Assembly: GCF_003286085.1 (NCBI RefSeq)
Contig: NW_020825298.1
Coordinates: 11,284,001-11,348,000, forward strand
Source: Drosophila persimilis
Lineage: Eukaryota > Arthropoda > Insecta > Diptera > Drosophilidae
DNA: 64,000 nt
Reading direction: 5' to 3'
The position numbers and the translations under genes are program-made. This document shows positions 10,701 to 21,740 of the stretch, in pieces; within the stretch, counting starts at the first letter, position 1, and every line of letters starts with the position of its first letter. Below the pieces are notes generated by a model, which did no database searches, was not told where the DNA came from, and worked only from the letters and a program-made list of their open reading frames with translations.

Positions 10701-12166
10701 AGTGCATGCCCAAAAATTTGCAAAAAAAAAAAAACAAAAATTTATTTGCGCAAAAAATAAACTATCAAAAAACTTATCAAAATTGTATGTAAGCTTGCGA
10801 TTATTATTTTGTTTATCGAATGTTTTGGCCTTGTTTTGCTGTTGGTTTGGCATTATGTTTTCCGTAGCATCCCCCTCTGTCTCCTTTGATCTGTATCCGT
10901 ACCCCCGGTATCCATACTCTGTATCTCTTTATCTGTATCTTTATCTCTTGTGCCGCCATACGCCATACGCTCCATATATGCTCTCCTCCCAGAATGGAAT
11001 TGAAACACCTGCGCAAGGCGGAACAGCAGGAGCAGCCGGTATCCACTACAACGAACAGCGTCAAGCCGCCACCGTATGCCACCATCAACGAGAGCAAGAT
11101 CCCTGTGGTGATGATGAGCAGTGCTGCCGCTGGCAGCTCGGCCACCATTCCCCCCACGCGCGGCAGTGCCGCCCGCACCTCGCACCACCATATGACTCTG
11201 CGCGGTCGCTCGCGTATCCGCTATCAGCGTCCAGCGGCCGGAGAGCCCGCGCCTGCGGCCGCTCAGGCACAGCCCTGTACGGTGGCGACGGCGCGCTACT
11301 ATCGCGATGTGTCCGCCATACCCACCGCCATGTCGTCGTTGATTGCTTTGGGAACTAGTTCTTCCAACTCTGCTTCCACTTGTACTACTTCTACTGCTGG
11401 TTCTGGTTGCTATAATATAGCCACACGATCCTCCTCCGCTACGCTCGATCTGAACTCGAATCCATTGCCAGCGGCCACACAAGGCACTGGGAGTGGGACT
11501 GGGGCTGGGGCCAAGTCCAAGCTATCCAACAACACGAACAACAACCTCAACAACAACTGCAATTTGAGTAATGCCCATTCTTCTGTTTCTCCTCCACCCA
11601 ACCACAACCACAACCACCACCTCCCATCATCCTCTCCAGACACAGGCCGTCTTAGTGGGCGCGGCAGTGCCGAACTGGAGGCAATCATCGAGCACGTGGG
11701 AGCGAGGCGGAACAAGCGATCTCTGAGCTCCACGCGCCTGGACAAGGACAAGTGCGACGAATACAACACGAAACTACTGCGTAAGACGAGCATCGTAGCA
11801 GCGGCCGCCGTAGCAGCAGCAGCCTCCGCACCCACTCCTGCCAACCACAATCCGAACAACAACAACCATAGTGGAGGCAGCAGCAAATACAGCAGCAACA
11901 GTGGCACACCCACAACACCCAGCACTGGAGGCAGCTTCAAGTTGTCGCGTCGGGTGTTTGGTGAATCGGGTTCCTCGGCATCGACATCGGCCTCCAACTC
12001 GGGCATACCCACGCCAACGGCACCGGCACCGTCATCCACGCAGCAGTGGCAGCAGCACCATGTGGCACCACGTGTTGGTAGCCGCCTGTCCAGCGATCGG
12101 GAGCGAGAGCGCCAACAGCAGGAGCAGCAACAGTCGCTGAAGCTGCGCAAGAAGATCAGCTACTGA
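7742..12166 (+). CDS. Cdc14: Cdc14 dual-specificity protein phosphatase
   Basis: A dephosphorylating enzyme that reverses proline-directed (Cdk-type) phosphorylation in cell-cycle exit and cytokinesis. Coding exons: 7742-7799, 7866-8131, 8195-8865, 8927-9682, 9746-10096, 10993-12166; phases agree and give 1091 residues. The N-terminal domain A (about 1-180) precedes the catalytic domain. That domain holds the signature [12 protein letters not shown], with catalytic Cys near residue 284 and general-acid Asp near 257, 27 residues apart as in human CDC14. [12 protein letters not shown] follows. The long C-terminal half is low complexity (Asn, Ser, Ala, Gln, Arg) and presumably disordered. The donors at 9683 and 10097 both contain an in-frame TAA, so intron retention would give proteins of about 584 or 701 residues. 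The 5'UTR part of the start exon opens at 7645. Confidence 0.93.
10382..10643. repeat. ATCGAT-rich tandem repeat in Cdc14 last intron (about 93-96 bp units, nearly 3 copies)
   Basis: Copies begin with CAGGA(A/G)(A/C)ATCGA-type sequence at 10382, 10475 and 10571, and the first two end with GTATGTACAGCCA-like sequence. Each unit holds several ATCGAT/CGATA cores, the binding motifs of DREF and BEAF-32. It lies inside the 10097-10992 intron. Confidence 0.75.
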
Positions 12167-12528
12167 GCAGGAGAAGATTCCCTGTCCTTCCTTGTTGCCT
12201 TTAGTTTTACAAACATACAACATAATCCTTTGTTAAATAGTGAGAAATTAAACTTTTGGGAATCTATAGATTATGTCGGAATCCGAATCCCCTCTCCAAA
12301 TAGAAAGAGTTTCCCCCGCTTTAAATCATATATTGCCTTTGCAATTCTTGTACAAAGTTAACGAATCATTAAAATCAATTTAAACTTCTTGATGTTTTAT
12401 CACACACGAACCCAAATCCTTTTAGATTGTATTAACGAACGAAATTTATGTGCATTATTCAGACTCGTTTAGAGTGTAAATAGGATACAAGTTTATTTAG
12501 TTGTAAGGACCACTATATATATAGCAAA

Positions 12529-12534
12529 AATAAA
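12529..12534 (+). terminator. Cdc14 poly(A) signal
   Basis: AATAAA about 360 bp after the Cdc14 stop, in an A/T-rich tail. It is the clearest signal before the converging r2d2 gene, whose stop is at 12749. Confidence 0.55.
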
Positions 12535-12748
12535 AATGTTAATAATATAATATACTTATACTTTGGGAACGTCTAGATTCTCATTAGTATTACAGGGGTG
12601 GCTGAAGTTTTGAATGATAAATGAAGCTTTTAATTTTCAACAAAAAATTTCTGGGTAGTCTGGGATTTAATCCGTTCTGCGACCCTCATTATAGAATTTG
12701 TAGTAGAAAAATGCCAGTTCCGGAAAATTACAAATTATAGATATGTTT

Positions 12749-13780
12749 CTAGTCAAGCATATCCTTGAAGTAGCCAATCATGTAGCCATAGATATCGTTC
12801 TCATAATCAATAAAAACGCGATCAAAATCAACGTTTAGCTCAATTTTGACCATTGTCTTCATGGATTTTGCTGGAACTGTTGAGAATTCAGGTGTGATAT
12901 TCAGGGCTTTCAGAATGTCCATAAGCTGATCCTTTTCGTTTTCGTACTCTGTGGAATTGATGACCTCAAAAGCGGCCTTCTTCAGGTGCGGAAAGAAGTC
13001 CTTATAATAGTTGTGGGCATCGCACACTTTGCGCCCATAGAATTCCGTTCGGCCCGAGTCGGTGAGGTCCCGGTAGGTGGAGAACATAAGACGACGTTCG
13101 GTCTCTATGTCGTTGTTGGCATCGACTATAGGAATTGTCCCCTGATCCGAGGGCTTGGTGCTGACAACTTCCATTTCGGTTACCTTGCCCATATCGGTTG
13201 AGATGACCGACAGCATTTCGATGGCGGCCCGCTGGCGGGCATCCTTCTTCTTGTCCGACTTGCCGTAACGCTTGATGGAGGCCACCGAGCAGCAGGCCAG
13301 GAATTCGGGAGCGTCTGGTGTGCCGCACTGCTGCACAATCTCTATAAGGGGCAGCGGCATTTCATGGCGAACGCAGTAGTCGCGTAGCTCCTTGAGCATA
13401 TCCCGATTAAGGTTCTTTAGCTCATCGTACAAATCCGAACTATTGTCACCGATATCGTCCGACAGATGCTCACTGAGGCCCGGCAGTCTGCGCAATTTCT
13501 TTATGATATTTGAGGCCGCCAGGTGTTTGGAGTCACGCTTTGAGCGGCCTTTTAAACGGGGAAATGGATGGAACTAATGAGTTGAAAGTACATACATATG
13601 TACATATGTCGAGAAGAACTTCAGCATGTAATTACCATTGCCATAGGATTCTATATCCATAAGAACGATTTTGCAAATGTATCCTCCATCTTCCCCATCG
13701 ATATAGTCGTATTTCGGCACCGGTATCTTGCTCTTGGCGCAAAATTCCTGCAAATTCGAAACGGCTGACTTTTTATCCAT
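12749..13780 (-). CDS. r2d2: R2D2, double-stranded-RNA-binding partner of Dicer-2
   Basis: With Dicer-2, R2D2 loads siRNA into Argonaute2 in the cytoplasm, the core of Drosophila antiviral RNAi. Exons are 13780-13636 and 13548-12749, with an 87-bp intron, giving 314 residues (melanogaster about 311). The start MDKKSAVSNLQEF and GEDGGYICK match the first dsRBD (about 1-70). The second dsRBD (about 95-165) ends CCSVASIKRYGKSDKKKDARQ-type sequence with the lysine-rich helix. The C-terminal part, which binds Dicer-2, is much less like the melanogaster protein as I recall it. That fits the known rapid evolution of this gene. It faces Herp head to head and meets Cdc14 tail to tail. Confidence 0.93.
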
Positions 13781-13850
13781 CTGCGTTTCAAAACTTCAAA
13801 TTTTATTTTATTCTATTGCAATTTATTAGTGTGACTGTAGTGTTGTGTTG

Positions 13851-13875
13851 CAGTGTGACCAGAAATATACGAGCT
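13851..13875 (-). promoter_or_regulatory. r2d2 core promoter (Drosophila Motif 1 with a Motif 6-like tail)
   Basis: The minus strand reads TGGTCACACTG at 13861-13851, matching Ohler Motif 1 (YGGTCACACTR), with a GTATATTT Motif 6-like run just upstream (about 13863-13870). A weaker second copy lies near 13828-13837. It sits about 70 bp before the r2d2 start codon, as expected for a TATA-less housekeeping promoter. Confidence 0.7.
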
Positions 13876-14983
13876 TAGCCCACTCGCCCCCTCAATTTAA
13901 AATGGTTAACAGCCTGAGTTAAACCGCGGGAAAAAACACTGAATGTAAAATATTCCTATAGAATTATCCTAGCCTTCCTTTTTATCTACAATCAACATAC
14001 GTATTCACGATATCTGTCCCTTGAACTGCGCTAAAACTCTTCAAGATTCATATTTGTTGTGGTTGTATAACAACTTGCTGGTCGAAGATGGATTAATCGT
14101 TGATTTTCGAGCTTAGAGATGAGCGATATTAGCGGAAAAATATCAAGTCACAGCGATGTTTTGAAAATAATTCGCTAATACTGTATAGAAACACGGAATT
14201 CAAATGTTTTTAGCCTTCGAAGGTTATGTTAATAGCCACTGCGGCAATGAAATAGGTAGCGTACAATTTAATATGCATACACGTCAGCGTATGCTACCAG
14301 CAGGTTGGCAGCTCCCAAGAGTCAAGGCAACCCTGTTGCTGAATGTATTGTGTTAACAAGTGTTGCTGCCAGAGATGAGCAGGAGAGACAGCCCCAAGTC
14401 ACAAGAGATATATATATTATTTTTATAAAAGTGCTACTAAGAAAAAAATATACTCTAAAATAATAATAATTTGATTAACCAGTAGATATAAAATCAGTAG
14501 TTGTGAAATTATGTATTCTAGCCTGCAGTATTTGATATTTTTCAGCAGCGTAAACTGTGACTTTTAAAATACTTGCGACAAGTAGCAGGCGAGTGAGGAA
14601 CAAGTCATCTCCAGTTTCAGATCAGAATCAGAAACGAAGGCGAAAATTCCGACTCAGGCCACGGACGGACGTTTATAACTTCGTTTCATAATCAATAATT
14701 TCTCTGCTGAAAGCAGCACAACACACGAAACGAAACGGAAACATATCGTTTTCCATCAGAAAGTACAGCATTCCAAACTATTTTCGGTAGCAAAACAAAG
14801 GGGAAAAGAGCCAAATCAAATGTAAAAGTTTGTCTAAACATACAAACATCAATCGTGCGCGAGCCCGAGAATAGGAAGAAGTGAACAACATTGGGGCAGC
14901 AGCGAGTGCGAAGCTGAAACGGAATCACAAGATCACTAGCAGTAGAAAGTGCGTTCGGAGCTAGCGTTGGGGGTCACACAATT
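13876..14983 (+). other. divergent intergenic region r2d2/Herp and Herp 5' leader
   Basis: About 1.1 kb between head-to-head genes. The r2d2-proximal half is A/T-rich with no open frame of note. The last 350-400 bp, purine-rich and without introns I can see, probably contain the Herp 5' untranslated leader. Herp start site not determined. Confidence 0.45.
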
Positions 14984-16892
14984 ATGGACGATACTGCCGC
15001 ATCGCCCGCAGCGGCCACAGCAGCTGGCTGTGATGCTGCCCGTGACAAAACAAACGCTGGCGTTGCTGTTGCCGCCGCCGCAGCGGCCAGCAGCACAAGT
15101 GTGAGGCTCCTAATTAAGTCGTCAAATCAACAGTATGACGACATGAACGTCGACAGTGATCTCTCCTGGACGGTGCAGCGTCTGAAGAAGCAACTGTCCC
15201 TGGTGTATCCTGGCAAACCGGTAAGCGTCCCCTCATTAATTTCACTCGCTGTTGTGTCATTGTTATCGTAGTTTACGTCAGCTGTGGCGTGTGGATTGGC
15301 CCCGCTATCTTATCGTGTTATGTTTTCGGTTAGCGTTCCATTCAAGTCGATTCTGTGCAATTTGCGTCTTAGTTTAGTACCAAGTACACGTCAGTACATC
15401 CAGCGGCAGGCAGAGAGGCCTTGCATCAAGCTGTAATTTATAGCATTCGTCATGTTTCTTGCGTCATGGAGCAGCGTGCAAATTTAAAACCGTAGCAGAC
15501 TCAAGAGTGTGTATTTCTCTGCTTGCAGGACATCAACGATCAAAAGCTCATTTACTCTGGCAAACTGTTGGATGATGCCCAGAAGTTGTCGGAGGTCATA
15601 CGCAGCTACAAGGACGTCTACCAGCAGCATCACATCTTTCACCTGGTCTGTGCCAATAAGCACTTTGCCAAGACCCCGGCAATGCCCACTGCAGTGCCGA
15701 AGAACGCAGCCCCACGCCAGGAGGGCAACCTCAACGCCAGCACCAACGAGATTCGTCAGCGTCATGCCACAAATCAGCAGCAGCAGCAGCCGCCGCTGCA
15801 ACTGCCCCAACAGCAGGCCGGTGTCGACAGTTTCCTGCACGGGGATGTTAATAATCTCGCATTTAGAACATGGTATCCCCTCTGGCTACAGCAGCAACAG
15901 GCGGCCACCCATCCCGATCCGCATGTGGCCTACCAGCAGCGGGTACTTCTCTACAACGCCTGGATGAGTCAGGTCTATGACGCATACTTGCAGGATCTGA
16001 TGCGGGGGTGAGTTCCAGCATTTTATGTGGCATCTCTGTGGCATTTTTAATCAACGTAAATCCTCCACAGCGCGGAGTCACCGCCTGGGAACAGAGTTCC
16101 CCTTCTGCCGAATATGATGCCGCAATGGGAATTGCAGGCCCAGCAGCAGATGGCTGCGCATGCCGCCGCATCTGCAGCTGCGGCCCAACAGAATCCGGCG
16201 CCTGTCGCCCAGCCGGCGGAGGCCGCGCAGCCAGCAGCTAACAGACCAAACTTCCCCCTCATCCAGGAGGAACCCGAGAACCGGGACTGGCTCGACAGTT
16301 TCTTTAGCTTCACGCGCCTGGCCATTTTCGTGACTGTCTTGTACTTCAATTCGTCGCCGCTGCGTTGCCTCCTGGTGATGTTCATTGCCGGGGTGATTTA
16401 TCTGTGAGTGGCTCTCTACAATGCTTTTGAATTTAGGCTAAAGTCTTTCATCTCCCTGTTAGATATCATATTGGTGTTCTGCGACGTCGTCGTGAGCGAA
16501 ACAATAACAACATAAATCGCAACAATAATGCTGGCCATCCTGTTGCTGCCTTCGCCGCAGTGCAACAGATCCAACGCATGATGGATGCCGTGGAGCGTGA
16601 GAACAACGATCCACAGGCTGCAGTCGAGCCAGTGGCCGCCGGTCAGGATGCACCCGATGCTCCTCTCGGTGCAGCGGCTGATGCTCCTGCTGATCCAGCT
16701 GCTGCTCCTGCCGCCGCTGCTCCTGCAGCGCCAGTTCCAGCCAGTGCTGCTGGACCCGAACAGGCGGCTGCCGTTTCAGCCGAAGCTGCTGCAGTGGAAC
16801 CACCAAATGCCAATAACTCTGTGATTTCCGCTGTGCGCACCTTTGTCATTACGTTCTTCACCTCGCTGCTGCCCGAGGCACCGGCGCTGTAG
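14984..16892 (+). CDS. Herp: Herp, ubiquitin-like ER membrane protein (HERPUD family)
   Basis: HERPUD proteins sit in the ER membrane and help the HRD1 complex remove misfolded proteins (ERAD). Exons: 14984-15220, 15529-16007, 16071-16403, 16463-16892, giving 492 residues with consistent phases. An Ala-rich N-terminus is followed by a ubiquitin-like domain (about 38-110) with LIYSGKLL, the segment typical of HERP and ubiquitin. A Gln/Pro-rich region and FRTWYPLW-type motifs follow. A hydrophobic hairpin lies near 315-355 next to the basic RRRRER stop-transfer. The C-terminal third is Ala/Pro/Glu-rich. It corresponds to melanogaster CG14536. The Ala/Pro tail may be longer here than elsewhere. 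Confidence 0.9.
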
Positions 16893-17254
16893 AGGAATCT
16901 GTACTTCTACTATAACCATTCGCGGGCGCATCCGCTTTCAGCCACCACACCACACACACCCCCCCATAATCAAAATGTTATAACTTCTTCCTTTCGTTTT
17001 TGACTACCTGTCAAAGTAGGTAGCAAAAGCACTTTGTTTTTCTAGCTTTAAGGATTTAGTATATTTATTTAATGTCTGTGCGTGCGCGCTCCGTGGCTGC
17101 TGCTCGCTGCTCCTCCCTTCCTCCGTGTAGCCCTTAGACATTAGCTAATTAAGAGAAGAAACACTGTTTTTGATGTGAATACCAATGCGAAAGGGAGATG
17201 ATCTGCTCTGGACGACTGCCAGAGACGAAACTATGAATCCAAGATGCAATTACA

Positions 17255-17260
17255 AATAAA
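17255..17260 (+). terminator. Herp poly(A) signal
   Basis: AATAAA about 360 bp after the Herp stop codon and about 400 bp before the LKRSDH start codon. Confidence 0.6.
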
Positions 17261-17658
17261 AATTATGCTTTAACACTGAAACCAAACACAGAACTGCTCA
17301 AATTGTACTCTTAATTCGCAGCGAAACTCTCTTATCAGCAGGAATGGAAAATTTTCAGCCAAAAATTCGGAATTAGGATCGCTCTCTCCTCCGCGGGTAA
17401 GTAGATTTCTCTCTGCCTCTCTGCTAACGCACTCAAATTTTGGTTTCTTTTAGCTTCGAGCGGAGATGAGATTGGAACTGAGAGCGGCTTATCGGTGGGG
17501 TTTATGGCTCGGTCTGGCTGCTGATTAGGGGCTGGTCTCCGTCGTCTCGGGATTGCCTTTAGAACACCGCGAACACTCAGAGCAGACGGATCGCATCCAC
17601 GTACTGAAACTGAAAACTGAAGAATATTCTGAAATCCGCATTCAACTGCTGCCGAACC

Positions 17659-20600
17659 ATGTGGCGAGTGATTCAACAGCGCGCAACAATCGCGCATCCG
17701 CTGGTCAGACAGCGCCATGTAAGTTGATTGACCCGCCCAACAATGCCGCCCAATTATAGCTGGGTATTCTTCTCATTTTCAGAGTCGAGTGATTGCCATA
17801 AGACGCGAGGATCAGTCCGTGTGGGAGCGACGGGCTCCGTTCGGACCCACCCATGTCCAGAAACTGGTCAAGCAGAATGTTAAGGTCATCGTACAGCCCT
17901 CCAATCGTCGCGCCTATCCCATGCAGGTGAGCCAGCATCAGAAGAGATTCTCCTGTAATTTTCCATGCCAACGAAATTATGGAACCACCTTCCAATCGCT
18001 TTCCGAAAATCATATCAGAAGTCATGCCAGATAGATTAAACGCATTATATGTGTAGCAACACGCCCCCCACAGTGCCGCACCATAAATATATCCGTTTGA
18101 TAAGCCTCTTCCAGTTCATAGAGCTCTAAATTTGGCAATTGCGGCCAGGCCTTGAAAAATACCAAAAACAAAGGCAGAAAAGCGAAGAGAAATCAACAAG
18201 GCTTATCTCCACGGAGCGGAATGATTCTATGGTAGCTATAGGCTATAGACAGAAATGATTTTAATGAATGATAGGAACGATAAGCGAACGACGAAGTTTT
18301 TAAAGAGCAAACGTGAGGATTGATACGAAGCAGAAGCAATATTTTGAGATAATACGCCATAATAATAGTATAATAACAATAATGTTTGTGGTTTTCATTG
18401 AAAATATATAGATAAAAGATTTCTATGGATAGGTGGAGATAGTAAGCTGGAATTACTTTAATAATTGAATCTTTGAGAGTTCAATTATAATCATACCTTC
18501 CTTCTTTGGATGATTCTTTTGATAAAGATATGTTCTATACAAAACTATACAAGACTAATGAAAAAATATAAATATTTATAGAATAACCCTTTGAGAGAAT
18601 AATGATAACAATATCAAGTATCCCCTCACCCTTTGTCGAGGAACTAATTTTTGTAAAATATTTGTATACTCAATACAATTTAAACAAACATTTCATTAAA
18701 TGATAGACCAACTCCTTGAGATTATAGTATTTTGCAACAATAATACTGCTCATTCCTCAAAAGATAAACCATAAACACACACAAATTAAATAAGATAACA
18801 GATAATAATGTTTTCTTTGTGATACCCAGGCCTATATGCAAGCTGGAGCTCACATTCAGGAGGACATCAGCGAGGCCTCTGTCATATTTGGCGTCAAACA
18901 AGTGCCCATCGATGCTTTGATACCAGGAAAGACATACTGCTTCTTTTCGCACACGATCAAGGCCCAGGAATCGAACATGCCACTGCTGGATGCTGTCTTA
19001 GAGAAGGTTTGTGTTGTCCATCACTCCCCCCATTCGAACTTTAATAAATATATCTCTTATCTTGTCTATGATCTGCCATATAGAAAATCCGTCTCATCGA
19101 TTATGAACGCATCATCGACGAACGCGGCGCTCGTCAGGTGGCCTTTGGCAAATACGCTGGCGTCGCTGGCATGGTGAACATTCTTCATGGGATCGGGCTG
19201 CGTCTGCTGGCCCTGGGGCATCACACACCCTTCATGCACATTGGTCCCGCTCACAACTATCGCAATTCGTCGATGGCCCGCCAGGCCATACGCGACTGCG
19301 GCTATGAGATCTCTCTGGGAATGATGCCCAAGTCGATCGGACCTCTGACCTTTGTCTTCACCGGCTCCGGTAATGTGTCGCAGGGCGCCCAGGAGGTATT
19401 CTCGGAGCTGCCCATTGAATATGTTCCACCAGAGATGCTGCGTAAGGTGGCAGAGCATGGAAGTGAGTGGAAATTGTTTTGGAAATCATGTGAATCTCAT
19501 TAATATTGTATTCCTTACAGATCAGAATAAGTTGTATGGCTGCGAGGTGAGCCGTTCTGATCACCTGGAGCGTCGCGATGGCGGCGGCTTCGATGCCAAG
19601 GAGTACGACGAGTACCCCGAGCGTTATATATCCACTTTGAGCACAAAGATAGCACCCTATGCCTCTGTCATAGTGAACGGCATTTACTGGGCGGTCGGAA
19701 GTCCGAAGTTAATCAGCATACCAGATGCCAAGAACCTGCTGCGTCCCGCCAACACACCCTGGCTGCCGGTGAGCAAGGGCAGTCCTGCCCTGCCCCATCG
19801 CATGCTGGCCATTTGCGACATCTCTGCGGATCCGGGCGGCTCCATTGAGTTCATGAACGAGTGCACCACCATCGACACGCCTTTTTGCCTGTACGATGCG
19901 GACAGGAATAAGGATACCAAAAGCTTCAAGGGACCTGGTGTGCTTGTGTGTTCCATTGACAATATGCCCACGCAGCTGCCGCGCGAGTCAACGGATCTGT
20001 TTGGGGAGCTGCTGGCCCCCCATGTCCACGATATCATCAAGAGCGATGCCAAGAAGCCGCTGTCCGAGGAGCAGTTCTCGTACCCCATCCAATCGGTGAG
20101 ACCTTATCAGCGTCTATCTGTGTTATCAGCTATTTAATACCCAACCCCCTCAGGCGATTATCGCGAGCAATGGAGAGCTGACCGAGGGCTTTCAGTACAT
20201 TCAGGAACTGCGCGAGTCCCAGAGCAATCGTTCGCGCCACAAGATGGAAGGCAGCTCCGAATCGCACAAAAAAGTACTAGTGCTGGGCGCCGGCATGGTC
20301 TCTGCTCCTTTGGTGGAGTGGCTGCACCGCGAGAAGGACGTGAACATCACCGTCTGCTCGCAGGTCAAGGACGAGGCCGATCGGCTGGCCAATCAATACG
20401 CGGGCGTGGACAGCGTCTACCTGGATGTCAACGAGAGCACGGGCCATCTGCAGGAGCTCTGCGGTAAGGCGGACGTGGTCGTCTCCCTGCTCCCCTACAG
20501 CCTTCATGGCATGGTCGCTCGCTACTGCGTGGCTGAGGGCACACACATGGTCACGGCCAGCTATCTGAACGATGAGATCTCTGGACTGCACGATGAGGCC

Positions 20601-21740
20601 AAGGCCAAGGGTGTCACCATCATGAATGAGGTGGGATTGGATCCGGGCATTGATCATCTGCTGGCGCTGGAGTGCATTCACGAGGTTCAGGAGAAGGGAG
20701 CAGTCGTCGAGTCTTTCGTGAGCTATTGTGGCGGTTTGCCAGCCCCCGAGCACTCGAACAATGCCCTGCGCTACAAGTTCTCATGGTCGCCGCGCGGCGT
20801 CCTGCTCAACACCCTCTCTGCGGCCAAGTATCTGAGTCGCGGCCAGATCGTGGAGATATCGGGCGGCGGGGAGCTCATGTCCACGCCTCGCAGTCTCGAC
20901 TTTTTGCCAGGATTTGCCCTGGAGGGCTTCCCCAATCGGGACTCCACCAAGTACGGCTCCCTCTATGGGTTGGGCAGGGATGTGCACACCCTGCTCCGTG
21001 GCACCATACGGTATAAGGGCTTCTCAGAGTCCATTAAGCCCATGCAGCTGCTGGGCCTGATTGACCCGGAGCCACATTCCATGCTGCATCCCAGCGGACC
21101 GGATGTCACCTGGCGGCAGCTTGTGATCCACCTGCTGGGCATGTCCGATTCGAGCATCTTCTACGAGAACCTCAAGCAGAAGCTGAACGAACGCATCGGC
21201 GATGTCGATTGCATTGAGAGCTTGGGTCTGCTAGAAGAGACGCCCGTTGTTAAGCTCAACACACCCTTGGACACGCTTAGTCACTATCTGTCCAAGAGAT
21301 TGGCCTTTGGTGGGTATTTCTAGCGGGTATTTCCTGCATACTCTTATCTAATTTCTGATAATTTCCTTTGCAGAAAGGGAAGAGCGTGATCTGGTTGTGT
21401 TGCGCCATGAGGTGGGCATCCGCTGGCCCGACGGCCGTCGTGAGGAGCGTGGCATCAACTTCGTGGTCTATGGCCAGCCCCAGGGACACTCTGCTATGGC
21501 TATGACGGTGGGCAAGCCCGCCGCAATAGCAGCCAAAATGATACTAGATGGTGAGTCTCCTATAGGATCGGTACTAGTTCGTATAACCCTTTTCTAATTC
21601 TGGTAACTCTTATTTTTCCAGGTGAGATCCAGGAACGCGGCGTCTTGCTGCCTTTTACCCCCGACATCTATCGTCCCATGCTGCAGCGTCTGCGCTCCGA
21701 GGGTCTGACTGCCACGGAGACCTCCAGATGGTTGAATTAG
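17659..21740 (+). CDS. LKRSDH: lysine ketoglutarate reductase / saccharopine dehydrogenase, bifunctional, mitochondrial
   Basis: Carries out the first two steps of lysine breakdown: condensation of lysine with 2-oxoglutarate to saccharopine, then oxidation to glutamate and aminoadipate semialdehyde. Exons: 17659-17718, 17783-17926, 18830-19006, 19084-19462, 19521-20095, 20154-21309, 21374-21550, 21622-21740; total 928 residues. The 20-residue first exon is basic and lacks acidic residues ([14 protein letters not shown]...), a mitochondrial targeting signal. The LKR half (about 25-470) begins VIAIRRED and contains GAHIQED and MGSG-like [11 protein letters not shown]. The SDH half (about 480-920) opens with the NAD-binding loop [15 protein letters not shown] and contains [14 protein letters not shown]. 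The longest intron (903 bp) is A/T-rich and empty. Confidence 0.96.

Noticed and set aside
11410..12150. 246-residue minus-strand Cys/Leu-rich frame
   Set aside because: Antisense of the last, low-complexity Cdc14 exon whose frame is set by splicing and continuity with the phosphatase domain.
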